This document shows positions 45,530 to 57,072 of a stretch of DNA of 64,000 nt, one piece after another (the first letter of the stretch is position 1; each line of letters starts with the position of its first letter). A model generated the notes under the pieces. The model was not told the origin of the DNA, ran no database searches, and worked only from the letters and a program-made list of their open reading frames with translations. A program made the position numbers and the translations under genes. Source of the stretch: Pseudopithomyces maydicus (lineage: Eukaryota; Ascomycota; Dothideomycetes; Pleosporales; Didymosphaeriaceae); assembly GCA_026873275.1 (NCBI GenBank), contig JANTUC010000005.1:620001-684000 (forward strand), read 5' to 3'.

Positions 45530-48500
45530 ATGACGTACGAGGAGAGGAACCCCAACAGCGGGGATGCGCAACGCGACAATGCCCCGCCCCCACAGCACCC
45601 ACCGCCGTACGATGAGGGCGTGCCAGAGCTGGCTGGAAATGCGTCGTCCAGCTCAGCCCAGCAGGGCGACGTGAAGCGGGATGCATCTGCCTATGCGGGC
45701 TCGTACCGGCCTGGAGAGTCGCAGGCTTCACAGTCAGTGTGCGAACGTCGCTTCCAATATCAGCCCATCCCGCTCTAATGCACTGTCAGGACCACTACGC
45801 AGGGCAACCACGACCTGAGCGCCTTTGAACATGCCGACCAGGCACCCGTCGATCTTCCTCCTCCCGCCTACAGCGAACTTCCGGGCACCATCTCCGAAGA
45901 GCAGAACCAGCTCGGCGCAAATGCCACCGTCGCGAACGATGGCCGTGTCAACATCAACATCGACCAGAAGACACGCGCTTTCTCGCAGCTCATCGGCCCC
46001 CAGCTGCAGCGCCAGCTCACCCGCCTCCAGGAGGAGCCCGCCCCGCCGCCGCCCTACATCCCCGAGTCGCTGGGCGGTGCGCCAGGTCAGAAGCCGCCTC
46101 CGCCGCTAAACGTCGTCATCCAGGTCGTCGGGTCCAGGGGAGATGTGCAGCCGTTTGTGGCCCTGGGCAAGGTGCTGAAGGAGACGTACGGCCATCGCGT
46201 GCGCTTGGCTACCCACGCCACCTTCAAGGACTTCGTCACCGAAAATGGCCTGGAGTTCTTCAGCATTGGTGGTGATCCGGCCGAGCTTATGGCCTTCATG
46301 GTCAAGAATCCGGGTCTGATGCCGGGCTTCGACACCCTGCGGAGCGGCGAAGTAGGCAAGCGCAGAAAAGGCATCGCTGAGATATTACGCGGGACATGGC
46401 GATCGTGCATAGAGACTGGCGACGGCCTAAGCGTGGATCCTTTGAAGCAGACCGTCGAAGAATGGATGGGTATCGAGGACCAGTTGCCAGACGAGCTCAA
46501 GAAGACATTCGTCGCCGACGCCATCATTGCCAACCCGCCCAGCTTCGGTCACCTGCACTGCGCAGAGAAGCTGGGCATACCGCTGCATATGATGTTCACG
46601 TAAGTACATTGCACATACTGCCTCTACATGGACTAATTCTGTTAGAATGCCGTGGTCTGCCACCCAGCAGTTTCCCCATCCACTGGCAAACATCCAGTCC
46701 ACCAATACAGACGCCACCATCACCAACTTCATGTCGTATATCCTCGTTGAAATGCTGACCTGGCAGGGCTTGGGTGATTTGATCAACAGGTTCCGCAAGG
46801 ACATGTTGAACCTAGATCCTATCAGCTTGATTTCCAGTCCTGCCATGATGGAAAGGCTAAAGATACCATATACATACTGCTGGTAAATATCATCTGCCTG
46901 TTTCAACCAGTCCAGTACGCTAAAACCCCCTTCAGGTCACCTGCATTGATACCCAAACCAAGAGACTGGGCCCATCATATATCCATTGCTGGTTTCTTCT
47001 TTTTGAACTTGGCAACAAACTATACCCCAGCCCCAGACCTCGCCCAGTTTCTTGCAGCAGGCGAACCGCCAGTCTACATTGGGTTTGGGTCTATCGTGGT
47101 TGATGATCCGAACGCGATGACGACGCTCATTTTTGACGCGGTGAGGGCCACTGGCCGACGAGCGTTGGTATCCAAAGGATGGGGTGGCTTAGGTGGTGAT
47201 GATCTCAACGTGCCTGACGGTGTCTTCATGCTTGGAAACGTCCCACATGACTGGTTATTCAAACACGTAGCAGCAGTCGTTCATCATGGTGGTGCCGGAA
47301 CTACAGCTGCTGGTATCGCTGCAGGCCGGCCCACGGTCGTTGTGCCATTTTTCGGAGATCAACCTTTCTGGGGAGCCATGGTGGCAAAAGCTGGAGCTGG
47401 TCCAGATCCTATCCCATACAAGGATCTGAATGCGGAGAAATTGGCCAATGCGATCAACGAGGCTTTGAAGCCCGAGTCGCTAGAGAAAGCTGCCATACTA
47501 TCTTCCAGGATTTCTAAGGAGCAGGGAGCACAGGTTGGGGCGCAGTCATTCCACCAGATGCTCAAGTACGACGACTTGAGGTGTGCCGTCACTCCGAATC
47601 GCCCGGCTGTTTGGAGAGTCAAGCGCACTCAAGTTCGCTTGAGTGCTCAAGCCGCGACAGTCTTGACCCAAGAGGGTGAACTCACCTTCTCCGACCTCAA
47701 ACTGTAAGTTGGTTCTGGAAAAATTAAAAAATATGAGAGAGCACAGACTCACCAAGATAGTTTTCGCGCACGTGAATACATCCCGGATGATGGCCCTTGG
47801 GACCCAGTCACTGGTGCTGCTTCCGCCCTTGTGGGTACTGCTGGACAGATGATGATGGGAGTAGCGGATTTTCCCATTGAGACCCTGAAGCTTCTCAACA
47901 TCCACCCCGATTCACGCAAGGGTAAAGGGAAAGCCAAAAAGGTTGAAGACAACTCAGGTGAATCAGGTTCCGGAAATGGTCGCGACCCATCTTCGAGCAA
48001 TACGACACTTGTAGGACCAAATGCTGGGAGCAGTCAGTCGCCGCAAACTCCAAATGCGTCGCAACCCACTACTCCCCGTGCAGACACCGAACGTTCTGGC
48101 TTCATGGCCCAGGCCATGGCACAATCTTCTCAGGTCTCGCATTCTCGGTCGCCATCGCGAGACCGCGCTTTACTTAGTCCAGTGTGCAGCCACAGTCGGA
48201 CTTCTAGTCGAGGCCGTGCCGCTTCCATACCAGCTTCGGAGCTGCGCGATAAATCGGGCACCGTTTGGTCCGACCGCAGCGGCTTCAGCGATAAAATCTT
48301 CGCCATGAAAGAAGAATCTATCGTTGGAACAGGTAAAGGCGTTGGCAGGATTGTAGGCGCTGGCTTCAAATCCCCTCTAGACTTTTCCATGAATGTTGCG
48401 CAGGGATTCCACAATGTGCCCAAGTTGTACGGTGGAGATGTGAGGCAGGTTGATAAGGTCACAAACTTGCAAAGTGGATTGAAGACTGCTGCCAAGGTGA

Positions 48501-49898
48501 GCTCTTTCTTCCATTTGAAGCTACTAACTAACGCGAATTTCGTAGCAATTTGGCTTTGGTCTGTATGATGGCCTGACCGGCATCGTGACCGATCCGTATA
48601 AAGGCGCGAAGAAAGAAGGCGGCGTGGGCTTTGTCAAGGGCGTCGGCCGGGGTATTTTCAGCGTACCCTTCCGCGTCATGGGTGGTGCTTGGAGCGTCCC
48701 GGCCTACGCCATGAAAGGTCTCTATCAGGAAATGCTCAAGAATAAGGGCTCGGGCGTTCAGAACTACATCATTGCGGCACGCATCTCACAGGGCTACGGT
48801 GAGGCTTCTACACTATCGCCAGCAGAGAAGGCTGAAATCGTGAGTGCGTGGAGAAACATCAAGACAAATGTCAAGAAGAAGAAAAATCCGGGTGAGGAGC
48901 AGCTTCAGGCGTTGCACAGCTATATGAGTGAGAAGAGAGAGAGAAGAGCTAACAAGGGGGTGTTAGAGAGGCTCAGGAAGCAAGAGAATGCTGCTGGTCC
49001 AAGTGACTCCCGCCTTTTTGCTACGGAGAACAGAGGCTCATTGGATCTCCCCGAACCTATAACTCGCAGCGGGACGACAGGACATGGTGCAATGAACCGA
49101 TCACCTAGTGCACTGCAGGATTCCATTCACCCTCTTCACCACGCCCATACATACCCCGAATCAGGATCTTCGCATCAGAACGAGAAGTCCTCCTACCCAC
49201 CAGGAATATCAGAGGCGGATGCAGCGGAAAAAGCAGAGCTCGAAGCTGCCATCAAGGCCTCTGTAGCTGAGACCTCTCGCGGAAACCCCGAAGAAGACGA
49301 GCTTATCGCACGAGCAATACGCGCATCTATGAATGAACTCCAACGCCCTCAAACAGAAGACGAGACGGAAGAAGAAGCTCTCCAACGCGTCATGAAAGCT
49401 AGCATGGAAGAAGCGCAAAAGTCCGGCATCTCAGAGGAGGAGCAACGCGTTCTTGAAGAAACCTTGAGAACAAGTATGTTGGAAACGTCAAGAGCCAGGA
49501 GACAGCATGGAACAGACAGCGAATGGGATAGTAGCGACACTGAAGACGATGAAGACTACCAACGTATGATCGAGGAGTCGAAGCATCTCCATGACCTACA
49601 CAGCCAACCAGAAAAAGGTGATGAGTACTTCACTGCCATTGCTGGGACACACGGGGCTGCAGATGCACAAGGAGCCACACGGGACGACAACGAAGATGAA
49701 GCGCTGCGCAAGGCGATAGAAGAGAGTGAGCGTGCAGCCCAGGAGCATCAGTCCAACCTGGACAAGCAGCGCACGGAAGAGGATATAGTTATGGAATATG
49801 TCAAGAAGCAAAGCTTGGCTGAAGAGGAGCATAGGCGGAGGATGGCACAAGGAAGGGACACCGGTGGTGAGAGCTCAAGCGGTCCTGGAGTGATGTAG
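45530..49898 (+). CDS. Sterol 3-beta-glucosyltransferase-like protein with C-terminal UIM-like repeats
   Basis: Six exons (45530-45732, 45790-46599, 46646-46882, 46936-47703, 47761-48496, 48546-49898) give 1,368 residues. A Pro-rich disordered N-terminus has two PPxY-like motifs (HPPPYDE, LPPPAYSE). The GT1/GT28 catalytic region spans about residues 180-640: VVIQVVGSRGDVQPFVALGK at the start, and the nucleotide-sugar-binding HHGGAGTTAAGIAAGRPTVV then PFFGDQPFWG. An unstructured Ser-rich linker follows, then a region with Gly repeats (VKGVGRGIFSVPFRVMGGAW) resembling lipid-transfer/VPS13-associated C-termini. The final ~200 residues carry several UIM-like segments (AELEAAIKASVAE, DELIARAIRASMNEL, EEEALQRVMKASMEEA, DEALRKAIEESERAAQE). 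UDP-glucose:sterol transfer is expected; ubiquitin binding is inferred. Confidence 0.9.
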
Positions 49899-50378
49899 TA
49901 TGTCTGCGTGGTGGGTGGATGGTGCTGAAGCGGGCAAGAGAAAGTTGCTATGATACCCACGGATGGACGAGTACATATGTGTAGGGCATGTCTTTTTCCA
50001 ACGACTCTTTTTTTCCTTAAAGATTAGGCGTCAAGTTCGCGAAGTCGACTGACACTGCCTCGCGCGAGTGATGCTCCTTCGCTATCCTTGCGAACACCTA
50101 GTCTCATTAGAAAGCTAAGCCTTGAACAAAGCTTCCTCCGAACCCTCCTCTGACTCTGTGTCGATTGCGCCCCCACGCTAGCCCACTTTCGCTTAGAATC
50201 TTCCCAAATGTTGGCTCGTAGGCCTAGGGCTGCATAAACGAGATTGGAGCGGATGTTACCAAAGAGACTATTTAAAGTACGGTACACTGTCACAGGCGCT
50301 GTGATCGATAATCGCGCAATTCTTATTTGTACCTCAGCACAGTCAATACCATCAATAGGAAAGGAAGGGAATACAATC
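49899..50378. other. Intergenic, 480 bp
   Basis: 3' flank of the glucosyltransferase gene and promoter of the wall protein. Nothing recognised. Confidence 0.5.
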
Positions 50379-51225
50379 ATGAAGTCAATTTCCCTCGTCG
50401 CCGCCGTGCTGTATGCGCGAGTCTCCCTCGCAGACCGGGATCTCATCTTCCCAGTCGTGAAACTAGGTGATGCCGGCATGGACACCGACGAATATGCAGA
50501 TTTCAAAGCCCAAGTCATGCACGTGAACGACGACGTGACGACCTACTCCGTCGGCTGCGCAACCGACCCCTGTGCCGGATGGGGAAACCTCCCTGACTTC
50601 ACATACACGATGGCCATCGGGCCCAGCAGTGAGTCCAGCTCCCTTTTCATCAAGTTACCGCCCGCCGCGTGACTTGCTAAAGGAGTACATAAATAACACA
50701 TGTCCACCAGCAATCGACTTCGTATACACGGACGGGCCTCAGTACTCCACGCACTCCGCGTGCACGTTCACGGGGAGCCCCACACCCACAGCGGCGTCGT
50801 GCTCCATGACGAACGCGGATACCATCCGGACACATACGCTAGGGTATGAGTATGATTTCACGGTGCCTGGGGGATCGGGTAATTTTCAATATTGGAATAT
50901 TCAGAGTGCGACACTGAGGGTTGTGGATGGGACGGTGGCGGCGAGTACGACGACGGGGGTGGAGTCGGTGACGACGGCGGCGAGCGGGAGTGAGAGTGGG
51001 AGTGGGGGCGATAGTGCGAGCAGTATGGTGACGCCTACGCCGACGGTAACGGGGACAGGTGCGGGTGGACGTGGGAGTGGAAGTGGAAATGGAAGTGGGG
51101 TCTCAGGTGGGAGTCAGGCTTCGGAAAGCGCGCCGTTGAGTTCTGGGGCGGCGGGTATGGTGGGGATGGAGGCGTGGAAGGTGGGTATTGGGATGGCGGT
51201 TTTGGGGCTGGGTGTTGGATTGTGA
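50379..51225 (+). CDS. Secreted GPI-anchored-type cell-surface protein
   Basis: Exons 50379-50628 and 50711-51225 (82-nt intron) give 254 residues. The signal peptide is MKSISLVAAVLYARVSLA. The folded part (to about residue 160) has Cys pairs (VGCATDPCAGWG, HSACTFTGS, ASCSMTN). A long Ser/Thr/Gly-rich stalk follows (GSESGSGGDSASS, GAGGRGSGSGNGSG), and the end AWKVGIGMAVLGLGVGL is a hydrophobic tail preceded by small residues (SSGAAG), the layout of a GPI attachment signal. Wall or plasma-membrane outer face is expected. The globular domain is not recognised with certainty. Confidence 0.85.
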
Positions 51226-51784
51226 GGTCTTTGTGAACGTGATTGATGCGGTTGTGAAAAGCATGGTTACTTCGTTAGTGAGCAGAGGTCCTAGTGTGCC
51301 ACGAGCTGAGTGTCGCACAGATCAATCACTATCCGTGTGATGTTTTAAGAGTCACACTATGTAGTGAGGTGAGTTAAAGCCAGGTCATGTTACCAGATCA
51401 CGTCTTCGACTGTCCTGTATCAAGACATGGGATTGGCAGTTGGGATATGAACAATTTCTGGTTGTCTCCTATGTGATGATGGATTTGAATAAAATTTTCA
51501 TGCTGTGTATTACTAGCAGTCGTTTCCTCGTGATTAGGAGTTTATAAGTTTACAACCGTGCTCATTTCGTTATTTAATACTAAGTTCGTAGTATATGCCC
51601 ATTTCTAAAGTAAAGTGTGACTGGATGATGATATGCACGCATTCGTATTACAAGAGCCGCGTAAGATTTGCATTACAGTCAGGCATATGCAGAAAGGGTA
51701 GGCTGCAGCGGAAACCTGTTCTGTGTAGTGTCAAGATATAATCAACAGCGTAAATGCCCTAGAACTGCTGCTTTTTAGGTAATA
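51226..51784. other. Convergent intergenic
   Basis: 3' flanks of the wall protein and the oxidase gene; AT-rich, no gene seen. Confidence 0.5.
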
Positions 51785-53157
51785 CTAAAGCTTCGCCTTC
51801 GTTTCCAATGCCCTCTTCACCAGCTCTACGACTCTTCCAGCCGTACCCCTACAATTGGATAAGTACATTGTCATTGCCCACGTTTGAATGCACTCACCAT
51901 GAAGATTGATATCCTGCACCTGCATGCCCATAGTTATGGATAACCGGGACCCCATTACTCCATTTCTCAGCTTCAATTCTTGGACCTCCTTTTCGCGTTG
52001 CTAGAACAATTAGCCATGTTCTCCCCATACCAACAGTTCGTGCTCACGTCTCAGCCCCACGTTGTGTGATATCACTTTAAGGTCCTCTGGCTTCCCAAGT
52101 TCAGGACAAAGGTCGCAGCATCTGCGCATGATTTCCTTGGCGAGGTCCATATCAGGCTCTGCGGACCAGTCGTTATCTTGTCGGCTGCCTCCTAGAATCA
52201 CGCCGCCGCCGTTAGGGCGAGGGAACTGCCTACGGTATCAGTACGGCAAATTTCGGGAATCTTCCTTGGGGAATAAAGAAGAACTCACAACATAGGCAAC
52301 TGTCGGATCAACGCGCTTCGGTGTGCGCAAGTACATACGTTCAATCGGCGTCTTTGGCTCAGCGATAAGAATGGTCTGCCCTCGCGTAGGATACAGCTTC
52401 GTATCTTTGACGTCTTCCAGGTGGAGAGAACCAAGCGCAGAACAATTTACTAGCACGCTCGTACTGGGGAAGTCGACGAGCAGGCTGGTAATGGACGGGT
52501 AGTGCCTTCGGACCATCTTGATACACTTCTTCAAGACTTGTGTCTGAAGCCTTGCACATGATCAGTATATAGCTTGTTCCTGCGAATATTGACACTCTGA
52601 ACAAAGACAAAGGGACACTTACCAGTTGAGATACACCTGTGTATTCAATCGGAACGTAGACTTGAAATCTAGTCCGAAGATTGCACCACTGGGAAGCTCC
52701 TCCTTTTCCAGATAACGCATCCCACCGACTAAATCTTCATACCAGACTTTTCCCGTCCCCTCGCTCAGTATCCCACACTCTTCAATTTTGCCGTCAAAGA
52801 TTGCTCGCAGGCCCATTCGTCCCAGTCCGGTCTGTAACACCGTCAGCCTTACAACCATGCAAGTTTAATCACAACAACACTCGCCTCGTCACCCAATCCC
52901 TCCTCCACCAGCTTCGAAAAGCGGTTAAAAGTCACGCGATCGTACCCTTCCAAAGGTCCGTTATCGGTAGCCATCGAACTCCAATTGGCGCCAGCCCAGG
53001 GCGACGTATACTCGATCGATCGATCACCCGGGAAGTGTTTTGCCACGATCGTGATTTCAGCATTGGGATACGCCTCTCTCAATTCGAGCGCCGTGCTTAA
53101 ACCAATGACTCCAGCACCCAAGACGACAAACTGATCAATTTCATTGCGGGCCGCCAT
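51785..53157 (-). CDS. D-amino-acid oxidase (FAD-dependent)
   Basis: ATG 53157 (MAARNEIDQF) and about five short introns (near 52890, 52620, 52290, 52050 and 51900). The dinucleotide-binding motif is VVLGAGVIGLSTALELREAY. EYTSPWAGANW is the conserved substrate/FAD segment, GQTILIAEP lies mid-protein, and the C-terminal signature is VIHNYGHAGAGYQSSWG with the catalytic-site Tyr/Arg neighbourhood (GVILGGSRQDNDW). It deaminates D-amino acids to 2-oxo acids with H2O2. The C-terminus ends TKAKL, which ends like a PTS1 (AKL), so peroxisomal import is likely. Splice joins within the first intron are uncertain by a few codons. Confidence 0.92.
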
Positions 53158-53864
53158 GACGCGAGTTATTTGTGGGGATAATGTATGCAGCGTACTTATC
53201 GAATTTGACACCTACACACTTGAAGCATAGAACTGGCGACTTCGAGGAGATAAGGATGTGTATATATGTTCCACAGCGATACGGAGACATGATAGCGTCC
53301 GCGATGTAAGCGTCTCGGCGTCGAACTAGCCCTGTAAATCGGCCATCGCGTAACACTGCCCGACGGAGAAGACGAATCAGTCGCCGAAGCAGGTGAAGAA
53401 ATGCAGGTAGCCATCAAAGCAAGGTTAGTGGAGATTAATATCCCAGATTATTTTGTAGTGTTATTGAGCAGTCGCTTTGGAATAGAGCAGGTGTATTTTT
53501 CAAGCTGGATATGTGGTTGACAGGCCCCAGGGCCGGGGATAACAAAGCCACGTGAACAAGTGGGTCCACTTCGCCTACATTTGTGTACTAGCCTTGCCAT
53601 ATTAAGGCACGAATATCCCAATATGAAGTTTCTGAACCACTGTATGTAGTCGAAAAAATAATCAGTGTCTTCCCTTGTATCTCTGCTACTCTCATTGCTA
53701 CCACAAAAACGTTGCTTTCTTAATCCAATGTCTAGTCACCTGTCAAACATCCCTGGGAGGAAAACTCAGCATGCCCAATACACTGACTCATTGGACATGG
53801 CAGTCTCCATGGCTCTTCGTTATGGGTACTTGCATATTGATTGGTGGTGAGCCCGCGGGCGAGA
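53158..53864. other. Intergenic between two leftward genes
   Basis: Promoter of the oxidase gene and 3' flank of the disordered protein gene. No gene is supported. Confidence 0.5.
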
Positions 53865-56312
53865 TCAAGTCACGCTCACTCCGCCGAATAGGCGAGGCGA
53901 GTCTGACGGCAATCCAAGTTGGGCCATCTCGTTCCCCTCCCTCATTAGCTTCGTAACCGGGCTCCGATCTCTTTCACCGCCAATGGTATCCTGTCTCTTC
54001 CTCTTGATTATTGGTATGTCAATAGTCATACCATGGGTAACGGGAATTTCGGATGCTGTTTCTTTCTCCACATCTGCCATAACATCGTCGCCATGGAAGC
54101 TAAGCTCTTCACCTAATGCAGAGTAGAGCTTTCGCTCAATGCAACCCGTACTATCAATGCTAGACATACTACCATTGTGGCCATGTGTAAAAGGTTGGTC
54201 GATTGCATCGACATCGATGATATCTTGGGTGTGAGCGTGGGAGGCAGAGACCTTGAGTACGCTGGTGGGCGCCTTGTCGAGAGGGACGAATGAGTCAGCT
54301 TGGGAATGTAGATTATAATTGTGACCATTATGAGGAGATGGTGAGCTGATGGGATTGTTGTTTCCTTCTTTCCTGGACTTGACATTACCGCTGGCGGTAG
54401 GGGCCGGAACAGGGCTGGGTTTGCTCTCTCCACGACGTGGCCAGCTGAAGCAGTGTTAGCGATGATAGCCTGCGTGACACAACAGCTACAGCTCACCGTG
54501 ACAAGCTAGATAGTGCAGATGAATTATCATTCATTGAAACGTCAGAATCCCATCGATTCATTTGCGCTTGAGGTGCTGTGAACGGATGCGGCGTAGGAAC
54601 ACGACCGGAATGCGAAAAATTGCCAAGGGTATGAAGGTTTTCATGGATATTTTGGGGCATTTGATTCTCCTTGTCGGTGGATGTCTTTCCAGGCTTCCTG
54701 GGCTGAACCTCTGGATATGACACTTTGCGGGCAAGGGCAGCTGCAGACAGGCGAACGGGTGTAGCGGTGACTACTTTCGCCGATTTGGCCTGCGCATTCG
54801 TTTGTGTCGGAAAAGTACCAATCGTAGGACGTTGACCAGCAGGTTCATGTCGACGGCCCTTCTTGGGCGGGCTGATTGCTTCAATCTAAGGCAGAATTAG
54901 ATGAACTAGTTTCAAAGGAACGAGGAAAAACCATGTGAAACATACCAGTTGCCCGAATTGATCATCTTGCAACGTCACAAGAACTGGTTGAGCATCTATA
55001 TCTCGTACTGTTTGCTTACCTTCACCACCCCTGATGGCTTGGAACTCAAATCCTGGGTTCAGAGACGAACAACTATCAGCGTTCTGACCGGCTACCGGGG
55101 ATGCATACAAGAAATCTGGCATTGAGGTGTCGCCAATAGAATGAGAATTGTTGCGCGTTGTCGGCCAACTATCCATGCTCATAGCTTCCTGGCTTCCGAA
55201 AGCAATACCGGAGTCTTCCAATGACGGATCCCATCGAGCTAGCCGTCTGGCATTCCAAGCTGCCACGGGCCTGGGAAATTGAGAGAATAGATGAGGAGGA
55301 TTCGTACTTGGCCGTGTGAAGGGCTCAGTCAAGCGTGACCTCGCAAATACAGATGGGGAATGTTGTGATAATGACGACTGCGTGCGAATCGGCGCGGCCT
55401 GTTCGTACGGTTCCATACATAAAAGAGGCAGGTGTAGGTCACAAGAGCCATTCGTACCAGGTCCAAGGTACAATGGGTTGCGGATAGGCCAAGATATTCC
55501 AGCTTGCTGGAGAATGTCTGTTCGCGTGAGCTCAGGAATGTGAGAGTTGTTCATGGTTAGATGTTTCATACCTTGAGGTGCATGCTGGAAGGCAAAGCAG
55601 ACAATATCATGGGTAACGCCAAGATCCGTTTGTCCAGGACTGCTGCGTCTGCCTATCAGTTGCTCCGACAGCAGCACTTTTATCCTTCCATTTTGTTCTC
55701 GCGCGTTCCAGGAACGTTGCATAAGAACATTCTGGAGAAAGGGAGGAAATTCAAGAGAGCGGCCTCGCTGAGAGATTGTATCGGCTGCAGATCGTTTTTC
55801 GTTTACTACGACAATGTTAGGGGCCGGAGGAGGTTATTGAACATATGATGGCGTTTATATAATTACCAATCTCTTGCGGCCAGCTTGAGGTTGCGTCGTA
55901 AAGGCCGTGGCTAAAATAGAATTAGCCAAGGTTCTTTTTTGAGATTGTCCAAAAGGCCTACAATAGTCGGGTCCCGTCGATGATGACCTGGACAGTGTAG
56001 ACGACTTTCTGGTTGCCTTTCTTCTGGGATTCTATGAGGCTGGAGGGCTTCGCTGGTGAGACCCACGAGTGTATGGAGATGCGGAAGGGGGCCGCTGCTG
56101 GCAAAGACGCGATGTAGCAAGTCAATGTGGGAAGGAAGCGGCCATCTAACAACGAAATGAGAAGTGAGGCCAACAAAAGCCGAGTGGCGCTCCCTGGATA
56201 GCAAAGGTAACTGACTCTCATCCTGTGTCATATAGCACGCAGTGCGGAATTCCTGTATCGGAATGGCCGACTCTTTGGGAAAGACGATAACGTCCCAGTT
56301 ATCGTAACGCAT
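53865..56312 (-). CDS. Large, mostly disordered conserved-looking protein, function unknown
   Basis: Read as about six exons from ATG 56312 (MRYDNWDVIVFPKESAIPIQ) to stop 53865. The N-terminal ~130 residues look folded and conserved (FRTACYMTQDE; LPTLTCYIASLPAAAPFRIS; KVVYTVQVIIDGTRLLF; HGLYDATSSWPQEIG), split by introns with phases that match. After about residue 170 the protein is Ser/Pro-rich and disordered. Later blocks are SPPKKGRRHEPAGQRPTIGT (possible nuclear localisation), RWDSDVSMNDNSSALSSLSR, then an intron (GTGAGC donor) to WPRRGESKPSPVPAPTASG and an Asp/Ile tail (IIDVDAIDQ; IPIIKRKRQD). Upstream Met codons in the same frame (for example at 56546) cannot be excluded. Family not recognised; nuclear role suggested by basic motifs only. 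Confidence 0.75.
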
Positions 56313-57072
56313 GCCGGGTGAAAGATTCAGGTATTGCGCGGCGGGCAAATCACAACGGTAAGGCTGCGTTGCAGAAGAAAATAGAAGAAGGGAGATGCTG
56401 CACACATGGGTCTGTTTGTTTGGCGCAGTGACGCCTGCCTCCATAGATAAGGGAGGAGCTACTCTGCCCATGTCCATGCTCGAACTACCCCGTGTGACAA
56501 CGTGGGGCCATGCAAAAGCTGACTGTTTACCTGGTGGGAAACACATGGCACGGCGTTGTTACATGCGTTCTTCGGATCACTGTAGTGCAAAATTGCCGAC
56601 AGATTTGTATGCGAGCATGACATCGACAACTCGTAGAATCCAGAATGGAAAGCATAAGTTGAAGGCTACAACAAAGCCAGCGCTCCTCTCGCCAAGCTGC
56701 ACCAAACTCCCGAACCAATGCCCACTGCAAATGCAATCGATCATAGATAACCAAGCACAAAGAAGAATAGATAAGAATCTGCCGATGACGGCAAACTAAT
56801 GTAGCAAGGGCCGTAAAAAGAAGCAAAAGCTACCATACGATGTGCAAACCGCCAAACCACCGACCCGCGCTTTTGTAGATGGGTATACCATTCGCGCCAG
56901 ACGCCATGCTAAATGGACAGACGAAGAGTCACACTCGACTTTGAGCAATTGAATCAGGCAGCAGCCGCAATAACACTTTTGGCTTCTTTCCCATATATGA
57001 CGGAAAACGAGGAGAACGTGGGAGTCGGGCGTATCGATAATGGTGTAAGACCTAAAAGAAATCGCACAAACG
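56313..57072. other. Intergenic / 5' flank
   Basis: Upstream of the disordered-protein gene and downstream of the Nam8-like gene, both leftward. No supported gene. Confidence 0.45.
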
